Source: Lachnospiraceae bacterium
GTDB taxonomy: Bacteria; Bacillota; Clostridia; Lachnospirales; Lachnospiraceae
DNA: 53,066 nt
Assembly: GCA_015057625.1 (NCBI GenBank)
Contig: SVDZ01000016.1
Span: 1-53,066 of the forward strand
Direction of reading: 5' to 3'
The notes beneath the pieces are model-generated. The model ran no database searches. It saw only the letters and a list, made by a program, of their open reading frames with translations, and had not been told where the DNA came from. Positions 7,523 to 15,560 of the stretch are shown here, piece by piece (the first letter of the stretch is position 1; every line of letters starts with the position of its first letter). The translations under genes and the position numbers were made by a program.

Positions 7523-9541
7523 ATGATTAAAAGTAGTTTGTTTAAAAAAGCAAATGCGATAGTGTTAGCTTTTTCTATGATTTTAGGAACACCGGTTATA
7601 TCAACGGTAAGAGGCGACGAGGAAAGTGGTGACGGATATGTTTATGTCACTATGAACGTACCATACAAAGATTTTTATGAAAGCTACAACGTTACTGATG
7701 CTGCGTACTGGGAAGTCGAAGACGGTGTCGATGCGGTATCTACAGCGACAACAAATAAGTTTAAGGGAACAACAGGATTAGCAAAGGGAACTTACAATAA
7801 TGATAAATATATCATGGGTGTTACAATTCCTGTTGCGATAAAAGCAGAAGAGATTGATCAGGTTCAAACATCATCAGATAATGCTTATGAGTATACAGTA
7901 CTTGAAAGTAAGCCGGATTATTATAGTGTTTTAACAATAAACGAGAGTGGTGAATATGAGTTTTCTAAAATGCAGGATACAGGCTATTCAAAAGAGTATC
8001 TTGGAATTGATGGATTGACACTCAGCGGAAGATATGGAGATTATCAGGTTAATTTAAACGGTTTCAATTTAAAAGAACCGGCCGGTATTAAAGTTGGTAC
8101 AGAAGAATATATACCGTTTACCATTTATGGAGTTATTTTCAGAACGAGCGACAGCGAAAGTTTTGGAATGACTTGCTTAGAAAATTTATGGTTTGCTACA
8201 AAGTCTCAATATGTAGAAGTTGCATGGTCTGTAAAAAATGGACAGGGACTAAAGAGAGGACACGGCCAAGGAGGCGAGTTTTATCAGTTTGATATGAATG
8301 GAGCAACTATTACAGGTGTCGACGTAATTACTGACAGCGGAGTGTTTGCTGTTCCTTGTGAAATAAATCTTCCAAAATATTACGAGGGTGACACAAGCGG
8401 ACTTGTTATCACCGCAAACAGTAACGCTACTTTAAGAGTGGACGGAGTTCCGAATGATTTGGAAAATGTCAGAGTTTCGGTGTCAGGAGGGCTTGCTTCA
8501 AACGCTGAAATAGTTAATGGAACAGTTGCACTTGCAAGTGAGATGACAGATGGGGTTTCTTATACGGTAACTATTTCAAGTTCAAATTATGCAAACATAA
8601 CAAGAACGGTAGCAACGCCTATTTCTGAAAACCAGATTAATGAACTTGAAAAATGGATATCAAAAGGAGAAGCTATTCTTGAAAATGCAGACAACGAAGA
8701 ACTGAGAAATATTGTTCAGAGCGCAAAAACTATGGCCGCTGAAAAAGTGGCATCTTCTGTAGAAGCTTCGAATATGATTAAAAATATTAAAGCTGCAGTT
8801 AAGAATAATTATGAAAAGTACGAAATCGCAGCATCTCTTGTAGGAAATAAACTTTCGATTGAAATGGACAAGGAGTTACAGGAACTTGAAAATCCAACCT
8901 ATTCATTGTCATATACTCAGGGAAGAATGACCACTGTTTTATCGGAAGGAAATCTTGCTGAACTAATTATCGCACTTGATGAAGTACCTGCCGTTGAAAC
9001 AAAGTGTAAATTGACAGTTGTATGTGATAACTATCAGGATGCAGTGGTAGAGGTTGTTGCAAAAGAAGAGACAAACGAAGAAGAGACAACAGTAGAAGAG
9101 ACAACACCAGAGGAGACAACAGCAGAAGAAACAACAACAGAAAAGACGACACCGGTAGAGACGACAACGAGAGAAACAACAACTCAGAAAGAAAAGGTTA
9201 CTCAGGCGGAAAAAACAACCTCTAAAGAGGTAAGAATTGGAAAAGCAGCAATTAAAAAAATTAATAAGAAAAAAAGAAGTGCTAAGAAACTTTCACTTGT
9301 TTTAAAGAAGGTATCTGATGTAAATGGCTATGAAGTCCGTATATACAAATCTAAGAAAGATGCAAAGAATGACAAAGCGGCAATATTTACAAAAACAACA
9401 AGCAAATTGAACTTAAAAATATCTTCGAAAAAAATCAAGGGAAAGAAAAATCTCTTCGTAAAGGTAAGAGCGTTCAAAATCGTGAACAGCACGAATAAAT
9501 ATGGTAGCTGGTCAACGATAAAAAAAGTTCCGGTGAAATAA
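7523..9541 (+). CDS. Secreted Tp47-like surface protein with FnIII tail
   Basis: A 672-residue exported protein: signal peptide (about 1-30), then a domain starting YVYVTMNVPYKDFYES that resembles the N-terminal domain of treponemal lipoprotein Tp47 and its clostridial relatives. Two further beta-rich stretches and a helical linker (about 375-440) follow. A Thr/Glu-rich linker lies at about 512-555 and a Lys-rich fibronectin-III tail at 575-672. The segment VDAVSTATT at 69-77 resembles the VDTVSGATYSS flavinylation motif of the neighbouring FMN-binding domains. Flavin attachment at T76 is only a hypothesis. AAGGAGG supports the start. It sits between apbE and the FMN-binding proteins and has two iron boxes upstream, so it is probably an iron-starvation surface protein, perhaps a heme, iron or electron-acceptor binding component. 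Confidence 0.78.
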   Translation: MIKSSLFKKANAIVLAFSMILGTPVISTVRGDEESGDGYVYVTMNVPYKDFYESYNVTDAAYWEVEDGVDAVSTATTNKFKGTTGLAKGTYNNDKYIMGVTIPVAIKAEEIDQVQTSSDNAYEYTVLESKPDYYSVLTINESGEYEFSKMQDTGYSKEYLGIDGLTLSGRYGDYQVNLNGFNLKEPAGIKVGTEEYIPFTIYGVIFRTSDSESFGMTCLENLWFATKSQYVEVAWSVKNGQGLKRGHGQGGEFYQFDMNGATITGVDVITDSGVFAVPCEINLPKYYEGDTSGLVITANSNATLRVDGVPNDLENVRVSVSGGLASNAEIVNGTVALASEMTDGVSYTVTISSSNYANITRTVATPISENQINELEKWISKGEAILENADNEELRNIVQSAKTMAAEKVASSVEASNMIKNIKAAVKNNYEKYEIAASLVGNKLSIEMDKELQELENPTYSLSYTQGRMTTVLSEGNLAELIIALDEVPAVETKCKLTVVCDNYQDAVVEVVAKEETNEEETTVEETTPEETTAEETTTEKTTPVETTTRETTTQKEKVTQAEKTTSKEVRIGKAAIKKINKKKRSAKKLSLVLKKVSDVNGYEVRIYKSKKDAKNDKAAIFTKTTSKLNLKISSKKIKGKKNLFVKVRAFKIVNSTNKYGSWSTIKKVPVK

Positions 9542-9564
9542 TAAAAATTACTATTTGAATTAAT

Positions 9565-9602
9565 TAAACTGCGACTTGCATATAAATGTGAGCCGCAGTT
9601 TA
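9565..9602 (+). terminator. Weak terminator or attenuating hairpin
   Basis: TAAACTGCG (9565-9573) pairs with CGCAGTTTA (9594-9602), 24 bp after the Tp47-like stop. Only three Ts lie in the tail, so read-through into the FMN-binding genes is likely. Confidence 0.45.
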
Positions 9603-9630
9603 TCGCGATTAAATCAGATTCGATATGACT

Positions 9631-9660
9631 ACCGCTTAAAGCATGCATATGCTAAGCGGT
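9631..9660 (+). repeat. Hairpin just upstream of the multi-FMN gene
   Basis: ACCGCTTA (9631-9638) pairs with TAAGCGGT (9653-9660), with further GCAT/ATGC pairing inside. It has no T-tail and may be an mRNA processing or stability element. It also covers an alternative GTG start at 9659, making that start unlikely. Confidence 0.5.
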
Positions 9661-9691
9661 GAATAACAAGATAGTATCAGTGGGAGTAAGC

Positions 9692-11434
9692 ATGAACAAA
9701 ATAAAGAGAATGTTTTTTTTAGTACCTTCAATTCTGTGTCTGGTGGCTGTTATCGTGGGGATGCGAAGTAATATTCCGGATTTTAAATCCCCTGAATTGC
9801 CAAAACTTAATACAGTGGTAAAGGGGCAGGAGACAGTAAAGCAAAAACGCCAGAAAAGGAAGGTAGAAAAAGTTAATGCAGTTGTAAATACTTCAAAGAT
9901 AAAGAAGCAGTCATTTGTTGGAAAAGGGGGCTATACGGATGGCGTTTATTCCGGCGAAGCTTGGGGGTACGGAGGCGTTATAAAAGCGTTAGTAACAATC
10001 AGAAATAAAAAAATAAATTGCATTGAAGTTACTGACCATAAAAATGAAACGGAATCATATTATAAAATGGCTGAAAAAATAATACCACGCATTATAGAGG
10101 CACAGTCTCCGAACGTTGATACAGTTAGCGGAGCAACCTATTCGTCAAATGGAATAAAGAATGCAGTTATTATGGCGTTGAATAAGGCGAATGGGAAACC
10201 GGTAATTGCTGATTATAATAGAAAAAATAAAAGTGAAGATCAAAAAGCAAATCTTAAAACCACCCAAAAAGGAACGCCGGCAGATGGAACCTTTGAAGGA
10301 GAAGCTGTATGTGAGAAGTTTGAGTATACAGTGAAACTGAAGGTGAAATTTTTGGATGGAAAGGCTGTTGCGATTACTTCGCTTAAATTGGTGAATAATA
10401 ATGATGGTGAAAATGTTCCTTATTGCGAAAAAGCGTGGAAGCCTACAATAAAGAATATATTAAAAAAGCAAAGTGATAATGTAGACGGTGTAAGTGGAGC
10501 TACATACTCATCGAATGCCATAAAAGATGCTTATGCAGATGCTAGAAATAAAGCGATAGAAGCAAACGGCGGAACTGCTGACAGACGTAAGAAAAACGGT
10601 AACTATGAGAAAAAAGGAACCGCTGTTATGAAAAATGAAGAGCTTGAAACGGGAAATGCAATTAAAGATGGAACTTATAATGTAACTGTAAATTGCATCC
10701 CGGACAAGGATCAAGAGTTCGCACCGTATCATCTGAGTGCAGATGTTCTATTTAAAGATGGAAAGCTGATTTCTATTACCAATATAAGCTCAGATGCAGA
10801 AAGTAATAGAAAATATTATAATTGGGCTGCTTTTGGAAAAAATGATGAAAAGGGAATAGTTGAACAACTTCTTGAAAAACAATCTTTAAATGGATTGAGC
10901 GCGGTAAGTGGTGCAACATGCTCTTCTTTTGCACTACGGGATTTGTATATAAAAGCAGTAAAAATGGCGCAGGGGGACAGCGAGGCTGCAAACGGTGAAG
11001 CAGAAACAAAAGAGGCGGAAAATCATCCTGTTGAGGAAACTACATTCGAGAAAGAAACAGAAAACTTGGAAAACAAGCGTATAGTTCAGACTTCAGCATG
11101 GGTATTTGCGATGGAAGATGAATATGGCGATTATGATTTTGATGATTATGAATTATTTGCAAATGTTCTATTTGAGAATGATGTTATTTTCGGTATACAA
11201 ATAATATCTTGTGGAGATGAGTCAAATCGCTTTTATTGTGAAAAGGCTGCAAACGGAACAACTAAAGAAGAAGGTATGATTGACAAAATGCTTCGCGTGG
11301 GCGTGGATGAAGCGGACGCAGTAAGCGGTGCCACATGCACGTCAGAAGCTCTTAGAACTATTTATAAAAAGGCGATGAAATTGTATAAGGAATTATTTAA
11401 GAACGATGAAAATATTTTTAATGAAAATAATTAA
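9692..11434 (+). CDS. Membrane-anchored protein with four FMN-binding domains
   Basis: A 580-residue protein with an N-terminal signal anchor (about 5-24) and a basic linker, then four FMN_bind domains. Each ends in the flavinylation signature: SGATYSS at 146-152, SGATYSS at 268-274, SGATCSS at 406-412 and SGATCTS at 545-551. ApbE-type transferases attach FMN to the Thr of this motif, so the protein could carry four covalent flavins as an electron wire on the outer face of the membrane. Domains 3 and 4 are more diverged, have Cys after the Thr, and domain 4 has an acidic loop (DEYGDYDFDDYE). GGGAG before ATG 9692 decides the start. It overlaps the next FMN-binding gene by 29 bp. Confidence 0.93.
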   Translation: MNKIKRMFFLVPSILCLVAVIVGMRSNIPDFKSPELPKLNTVVKGQETVKQKRQKRKVEKVNAVVNTSKIKKQSFVGKGGYTDGVYSGEAWGYGGVIKALVTIRNKKINCIEVTDHKNETESYYKMAEKIIPRIIEAQSPNVDTVSGATYSSNGIKNAVIMALNKANGKPVIADYNRKNKSEDQKANLKTTQKGTPADGTFEGEAVCEKFEYTVKLKVKFLDGKAVAITSLKLVNNNDGENVPYCEKAWKPTIKNILKKQSDNVDGVSGATYSSNAIKDAYADARNKAIEANGGTADRRKKNGNYEKKGTAVMKNEELETGNAIKDGTYNVTVNCIPDKDQEFAPYHLSADVLFKDGKLISITNISSDAESNRKYYNWAAFGKNDEKGIVEQLLEKQSLNGLSAVSGATCSSFALRDLYIKAVKMAQGDSEAANGEAETKEAENHPVEETTFEKETENLENKRIVQTSAWVFAMEDEYGDYDFDDYELFANVLFENDVIFGIQIISCGDESNRFYCEKAANGTTKEEGMIDKMLRVGVDEADAVSGATCTSEALRTIYKKAMKLYKELFKNDENIFNENN

Positions 11435-11858
11435 TTGCATATTGATTATAGCGATACTGTTTTCTTATCAAAGCTTTGCTACAAAGAGAGAAAGAGAAGT
11501 ATTGGCATTTAACCAAAAAGTCAAAGTTGAAAGAAAAGAGTGGGAGAAAGAATCAATTCGTATAAGTGGAGAGCAAAATGCTCCAAAATACGCAGATGGT
11601 AAATATCAGGGAACAGGCATCGGCTTTGGCGGTAAAATAGTTGTCGAGGTGAGTGTTGAAAATGGAGATATCAGTACTGTGGATATTGTTTCTGCAAAAA
11701 AAGAAACGCCGGATTATGTTAAAATGATGACTTCACTTATAGTGGCGATAATAGATGAACAAGGAACAGATGTTGATGTTGTAAGCGGAGCTACTTTTTC
11801 TTCTAATGGTGTTCTGGATGCTGTAGATGATGCTCTTTCAAAGGCAGGTAACAAATGA
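11406..11858 (+). CDS. Secreted single-domain FMN-binding protein
   Basis: 150 residues: a hydrophobic signal or anchor (about 5-25), a charged stretch, then one FMN_bind domain with the complete motif VVSGATFSS (SGAT at 127-130). The KYQGTGIGFGGKIVVEVSV opening is typical of RnfG-like domains. It overlaps the four-domain gene upstream and touches the NapH-like gene downstream (ATG at 11855 overlaps its stop), so the three are one translationally coupled unit. It is the likely first flavin to take electrons from the membrane Fe-S protein (inference). A second in-frame ATG at 11421 is possible but lacks an RBS. Confidence 0.9.
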   Translation: MKIFLMKIINCILIIAILFSYQSFATKREREVLAFNQKVKVERKEWEKESIRISGEQNAPKYADGKYQGTGIGFGGKIVVEVSVENGDISTVDIVSAKKETPDYVKMMTSLIVAIIDEQGTDVDVVSGATFSSNGVLDAVDDALSKAGNK

Positions 11859-12670
11859 TGGAAATAAAACAGAAAAAACAAAAAAATCAAATACAACAGA
11901 GAAAACAAAAAATGCTTATTTTGAGGTGGGCAAGAGTTGGGGTTCAAATGATTTTTTTTGTGTTGTATCCTGCAATTTTTTCTCAGGCCTTTGGAGCAAT
12001 TAAGGATATTGCTACATCAATCGGAAAAGGAGAAGCAATTACATGGACAATGTTTACGACGAAACTTATGATCTTAATAATCGTAACTGCCGTTGCCGGA
12101 AGAGTGTTTTGTGGATGGGCGTGCTCGTTTGGTGCTATCGGTGATTGGATGTATCAGATTGGGCAGGTGGTACAGGAAAAAATAAAAAAGAAAATACCAA
12201 AGCTTCCGGACAAGATACAGGTGTTAATGCAGAAAATAAAATATGTAATACTATTACTTGTGTTAATGATGTGCTTCATCGGCAGAGGAGATTTTGTTAC
12301 AAAGAACAGTCCGTGGACAGTCTTTTCGCTAATAACTTCCGGTGGGGAGATATCTGACTATAAAGTTGGAATCATATTAATGATTATTATATTAATAGGT
12401 ATGGTGGTAAAAGAAAGATTCTTCTGTCAGTTCCTATGTCCTTTTGGTGCTGTTTTCTCGTTGATACCACATCTTCCGTTCATAAAATTAAAACGAAGAA
12501 GTGAAACATGTATTCCTAACTGTACATTATGTAAGAGAAATTGTCCTGTAAATATGAAGCTGCAGGAAGATGAGTTTAGAGAAGGCGAATGCATAGTATG
12601 CGGAAGATGCAAGTATGGATGTCCTAAGAATAACATATCTATTATCCGAAAGATTACGTCTTTGGAATAA
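11855..12670 (+). CDS. NapH/NosR-like membrane 4Fe-4S electron-transfer protein
   Basis: 271 residues with about four transmembrane helices. Two conserved motifs of the NapH/NosR/RdxA group, FCGWACSFG at 85-93 and FCQFLCPFG at 190-198, each end a helix. The C terminus carries two ferredoxin-type cluster sites (C219, C223, C226, C230 and C246, C249, C252, C256, each followed by Pro at the last Cys). Related proteins pass electrons between the cytoplasmic side and flavins or quinols at the membrane. Here it directly follows the FMN-binding proteins, so it probably loads the extracytosolic flavins with electrons. No nitrate, nitrous-oxide or Rnf partner genes are present in the window. Its stop lies 49 bp before the feoA promoter. 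Confidence 0.92.
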   Translation: MMEIKQKKQKNQIQQRKQKMLILRWARVGVQMIFFVLYPAIFSQAFGAIKDIATSIGKGEAITWTMFTTKLMILIIVTAVAGRVFCGWACSFGAIGDWMYQIGQVVQEKIKKKIPKLPDKIQVLMQKIKYVILLLVLMMCFIGRGDFVTKNSPWTVFSLITSGGEISDYKVGIILMIIILIGMVVKERFFCQFLCPFGAVFSLIPHLPFIKLKRRSETCIPNCTLCKRNCPVNMKLQEDEFREGECIVCGRCKYGCPKNNISIIRKITSLE

Positions 12671-12718
12671 TACCAGATGGTTCTATGGTGCTAGATACAG
12701 CGCTAAATGAAAAAATGA

Positions 12719-12747
12719 TTGACATATGGAGTTAGACGTGTTAAACT
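12719..12747 (+). promoter_or_regulatory. Promoter of feoA
   Basis: TTGACA (12719-12724), 17-bp spacer, TAAACT (12742-12747). Confidence 0.75.
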
Positions 12748-12754
12748 CTAGGTG

Positions 12755-12770
12755 GTTAGGAACGACTAAC
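12755..12770 (+). promoter_or_regulatory. Putative DtxR box 4 (feoA)
   Basis: GTTAGGAACGACTAAC, placed 7 nt after the -10 hexamer as at 5574 and 7381. Control of feoA by an iron-sensing DtxR protein fits the family. Confidence 0.74.
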
Positions 12771-12818
12771 AAAATCGTTTTGCTACCAAATTAATATTTA
12801 GGAAAGGTGGGATAAGAT

Positions 12819-13031
12819 ATGAAACTGGCAGAAGCAGTTGCAGGTGAAGAATACATCGTAAAAGATATAGTCTCTGACGATGAAGAACTCAAGAGTTTTT
12901 TATTTTCACTTGGTTGTTACAGTGGTGAACCCATTACAGTTGTATCCCATGTAAAAGGAGGATGCGTGGTGTCAATTAAAGATGCCAGATATAACATTGA
13001 TACTGACTTAGCTAAGGCTATTTCAATATAA
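12819..13031 (+). CDS. feoA: Ferrous iron transport protein A
   Basis: A 70-residue cytoplasmic SH3-like FeoA protein with the family's middle segment (FSLGCYSGEPITVVSHVKGGCVVSI, seen as a Gly-rich beta turn) and full length. FeoA is thought to bind the cytosolic part of FeoB and support Fe(II) uptake. AAAGGTGGG precedes the ATG. It has its own promoter, iron box and terminator; feoB then has a separate promoter with two boxes, so the pair can be expressed at different ratios. Confidence 0.94.
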   Translation: MKLAEAVAGEEYIVKDIVSDDEELKSFLFSLGCYSGEPITVVSHVKGGCVVSIKDARYNIDTDLAKAISI

Positions 13032-13063
13032 AAATGAATTAGAACATACTAATTCATTTTTTT
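13031..13063 (+). terminator. Terminator of feoA
   Basis: A perfect 12-bp stem 13031-13042 / 13049-13060, loop AACATA, seven Ts. It overlaps the feoA stop codon. Confidence 0.88.
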
Positions 13064-13073
13064 AAAAAAACAG

Positions 13074-13089
13074 GTTAGGCATAACTAAC
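13074..13089 (+). promoter_or_regulatory. Putative DtxR box 5 (feoB, distal)
   Basis: GTTAGGCATAACTAAC, preceded by CAG as in the next box 34 bp downstream (about three helical turns), so two dimers could bind the same face. Confidence 0.72.
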
Positions 13090-13107
13090 TTATTTTTTAA
13101 CACACAG

Positions 13108-13123
13108 GTTAGATATAACTAAC
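13108..13123 (+). promoter_or_regulatory. Putative DtxR box 6 (feoB, proximal)
   Basis: GTTAGATATAACTAAC. It overlaps the expected -35 position of a promoter with TATAAT at 13141-13146, so a bound repressor would exclude RNA polymerase. Confidence 0.73.
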
Positions 13124-13146
13124 CCAATCTGAAAAGATGTTATAAT
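13118..13146 (+). promoter_or_regulatory. Promoter of feoB
   Basis: TATAAT at 13141-13146 is consensus. The -35 position (13118-13123, ACTAAC) is poor and lies inside the iron box. Confidence 0.55.
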
Positions 13147-13173
13147 TTTATTTATGAAAGAGAGGGAAAAGTC

Positions 13174-15159
13174 ATGAGAATTGCGTTGACGGGAAATCCA
13201 AACAGTGGAAAGACCACAATGTACAATGCGTTAACAGGACGAAATGAAAAAATAGGTAACTGGGCAGGTGTTACAGTTGACAGAAAGGAAAGCGTAATTA
13301 AAAAGTCTTACTATGACGGCGAAAAAGAAGTTGTTGCAGTAGATCTTCCGGGGGCTTATTCGATGTCTCCGTTTACATCCGAGGAAAGTATTACAAGCGC
13401 TTATGTAAAAAATGAAAATCCAGATGTAATCATCAACATAGTGGATGCAACAAATCTTAGCAGAAGTTTGTTCTTTACAACACAGCTATTAGAACTTGGC
13501 ATTCCTGTAGTGGTTGCACTTAATAAAAGTGATATAAACGAAAAGAAGGGAAATGTAATCGACAGAGAAAAACTTGCTGGCAAATTGGGATGCCCGGTAA
13601 TAGATACAGTTTCCACATCAAATAAAGGGCTTAAAGAAGTTATTGCTAAGGCAATTGAAGTGGCCGGTAAAGTTCAGAAAGCGCCTTATGTACAGGAAAA
13701 AATAAATCTTCACGATAAAGCTGAAGTAGAAGCAGCTGACAGAAAACGATTTGATTTTGTAAACGGAATCGTTAAGGAAGTAGAAAACAGAAAGGTACTC
13801 ACAAAGGATAAAACATTCGGCGATAAGGTAGATAAGGTATTAACACATCCTGTTTCAGGATTGATTATCTTTGCCGGTATTATGTTTATGGTATTTTATA
13901 TCTCCCAGTCTACAGTGGGCACCTGGCTGTCGGAATTGCTAGTAGGATGGATTGAAAACTTCCAGGGATGGGTAGGAGACAAACTTGTGGATGCAAATCC
14001 GCTTCTTTATGCATTGTTGGTTGATGGTATCATCGGCGGTGTTGGAGCGGTAGTAGGCTTCTTACCACTTGTTATGGTAATGTATTTCCTTATTGCATTA
14101 CTTGAAGATTGTGGATATATGTCAAGAGCAACAGTGGTTCTTGATCCGATTTTCAAGAGAGTGGGACTTTCAGGAAAATCTGTAATCCCTATGGTTATCG
14201 GTACCGGATGTGGTATTCCTGCCATTATGGCATGTAGAACAATCAGAAATGAAAGAGAGAGAAGAACAACAGCGATGCTTGCGACATTTATGCCGTGTGG
14301 AGCAAAGCTTCCTGTAATCGCGTTATTTGCAGGAGCATTCTTTAAAGATGCAACATGGATTGGTCCTGTAATGTATTTTGTGGGAATCTTACTTATTTTA
14401 CTTGGAGCATTACTTATAAAAGCAATTACAGGAATGAAGTACAGAAAATCATTCTTTATTATTGAATTACCGGAATACAAAGTGCCAAGCCTTAAACTTG
14501 CAATTGGTTCTATGTTAGAGAGAGGTAAAGCTTACATTATAAAAGCTGGAACTATCATCCTCGTATGTAATACAGCTGTTCAGATAATGCAGTCCTTTGA
14601 TACAAGTTTCCATGTAGTTGAAGAGGGAATGGAAAACACATCAATACTTGCAACGGTCTCTACACCTTTCGCAGTATTGCTGGTTCCGATTGTTGGATTT
14701 GCAGCATGGCAGTTGGCAGCTGCGGCAATTACAGGATTTATCGCTAAAGAAAATGTTGTTGGAACATTGGCAACAGTTTATGCGCTTACAAACTTCATAG
14801 ACACAGAAGAGTTAGAACTTACTAATGGAGGAAGCACAGTTGCGGCAGTAATGGGACTTACAAAAGTTGCAGCACTTGCATACCTTATGTTTAATTTGTA
14901 TACACCACCTTGTTTTGCAGCTCTTGGAGCACTTAACTCAGAATTACAGAGTGGCAAGTGGTTATTTGGAGCAATATGCTTACAGCTTGCAACAGGATTC
15001 ACAGTAGGATTTTTAGTATTCCAGATTGGAACACTTATAACAACAGGTGCTTTTGGCGCAGGATTCATTCCTGGATTAATTGCAGTGGCAGTATTTGCAG
15101 CAATCATTGCATATCTGATTGTTAAGGCAAACAGAGAAATAGATAAAAATTATGCATAG
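13174..15159 (+). CDS. feoB: Ferrous iron transporter B (GTPase-permease)
   Basis: A 661-residue Fe(II) transporter. The G domain has the P-loop GNPNSGKTT at 7-15, DLPG at 57-60 and NKSD at 117-120. After a helical linker come the membrane gate segments, including the paired regions with GTGCGIPAIMACRT and the later YTPPCFAALG Cys motif that line the path in FeoB proteins. It is shorter than the roughly 770-residue E. coli protein but normal for clostridia. GAGAGGGAAAAG precedes the ATG. It is followed by repeats and then a FeoB-associated Cys-rich peptide gene. It is expected to import Fe(II), which the adjoining flavin chain could supply by reducing Fe(III). Confidence 0.98.
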   Translation: MRIALTGNPNSGKTTMYNALTGRNEKIGNWAGVTVDRKESVIKKSYYDGEKEVVAVDLPGAYSMSPFTSEESITSAYVKNENPDVIINIVDATNLSRSLFFTTQLLELGIPVVVALNKSDINEKKGNVIDREKLAGKLGCPVIDTVSTSNKGLKEVIAKAIEVAGKVQKAPYVQEKINLHDKAEVEAADRKRFDFVNGIVKEVENRKVLTKDKTFGDKVDKVLTHPVSGLIIFAGIMFMVFYISQSTVGTWLSELLVGWIENFQGWVGDKLVDANPLLYALLVDGIIGGVGAVVGFLPLVMVMYFLIALLEDCGYMSRATVVLDPIFKRVGLSGKSVIPMVIGTGCGIPAIMACRTIRNERERRTTAMLATFMPCGAKLPVIALFAGAFFKDATWIGPVMYFVGILLILLGALLIKAITGMKYRKSFFIIELPEYKVPSLKLAIGSMLERGKAYIIKAGTIILVCNTAVQIMQSFDTSFHVVEEGMENTSILATVSTPFAVLLVPIVGFAAWQLAAAAITGFIAKENVVGTLATVYALTNFIDTEELELTNGGSTVAAVMGLTKVAALAYLMFNLYTPPCFAALGALNSELQSGKWLFGAICLQLATGFTVGFLVFQIGTLITTGAFGAGFIPGLIAVAVFAAIIAYLIVKANREIDKNYA

Positions 15160-15162
15160 CAT

Positions 15163-15229
15163 TCATCCATACACATAAAAATAAGAATATGTATAACAAT
15201 CATCCATACACATAAAAATAAGAATATGT
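15163..15229 (+). repeat. Two direct copies of a 30-bp sequence
   Basis: The same 30 bp occur at 15163-15192 and 15200-15229 (period 37), starting four bases after the feoB stop. The second copy is also the left arm of the hairpin at 15210-15272. Confidence 0.8.
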
Positions 15230-15272
15230 GGAAAGGATGCTTGCATACTTTCAAATATTCTTATTTTTATGT
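15210..15272 (+). terminator. Very long hairpin after feoB
   Basis: Arms 15210-15227 and 15255-15272 are perfectly complementary over 18 bp. The stem continues inward through GGAAAGGATGC against GCATACTTTC with one mismatch plus bulge. It may terminate or protect the feoB transcript; the tail is only moderately T-rich. Confidence 0.55.
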
Positions 15273-15275
15273 ATT

Positions 15276-15555
15276 TGGGGAACCCAAATCAGCGAGAAGA
15301 AGCAGAATACTGCGGATTCGAGCTGGTATGGATGAAAAAAAGGAGGGAACCCAAATCAGCGAGAAGAAGCAGAATACTGCGGATTCGAGCTGGTATGGAT
15401 GAAAAAAAGGAGGGAACCCAAATCAGCGAGAAGAAGCAGAATACTGCGGATTCGAGCTGGTATGGATAAAAAATAGGGGAACCCCATGCAGCGAGAAGCG
15501 CAGTATGCTGCGGTTCTCGTTACATGGATGAAAATCACGAAAGCGCAGAAAGGAG
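15276..15555 (+). repeat. Tandem array of a 67-bp hairpin unit (3 copies plus a diverged fourth)
   Basis: Units begin at 15281, 15348, 15415 and 15480. The first three are almost identical; the fourth is diverged but keeps the fold. Each holds a stem around GCAGAATACTGC (in the fourth, a 12-bp stem CGAGAAGCGCAG/CTGCGGTTCTCG) and ends in an AAAGGAG-like sequence. The copy at about 15549-15555 is the ribosome binding site of the downstream FeoB-associated gene. The period is not a multiple of three, so open frames across the array are not believable genes. Confidence 0.85.
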
Positions 15556-15560
15556 TCGAC

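Noticed and set aside
9659..9691. GTG start 11 codons earlier for the four-FMN protein
   Set aside because: It lies in the arm of a strong hairpin with no RBS; ATG 9692 follows GGGAG.
14007..14480. 157-codon minus-strand frame inside feoB
   Set aside because: It is the antisense of a hydrophobic coding region, has no RBS, and feoB is complete on the other strand.
15269..15469. A 66-codon gene through the feoB-downstream repeats
   Set aside because: It is made of the 67-bp units read in successive frames, because the period is not a multiple of three. It has no RBS.
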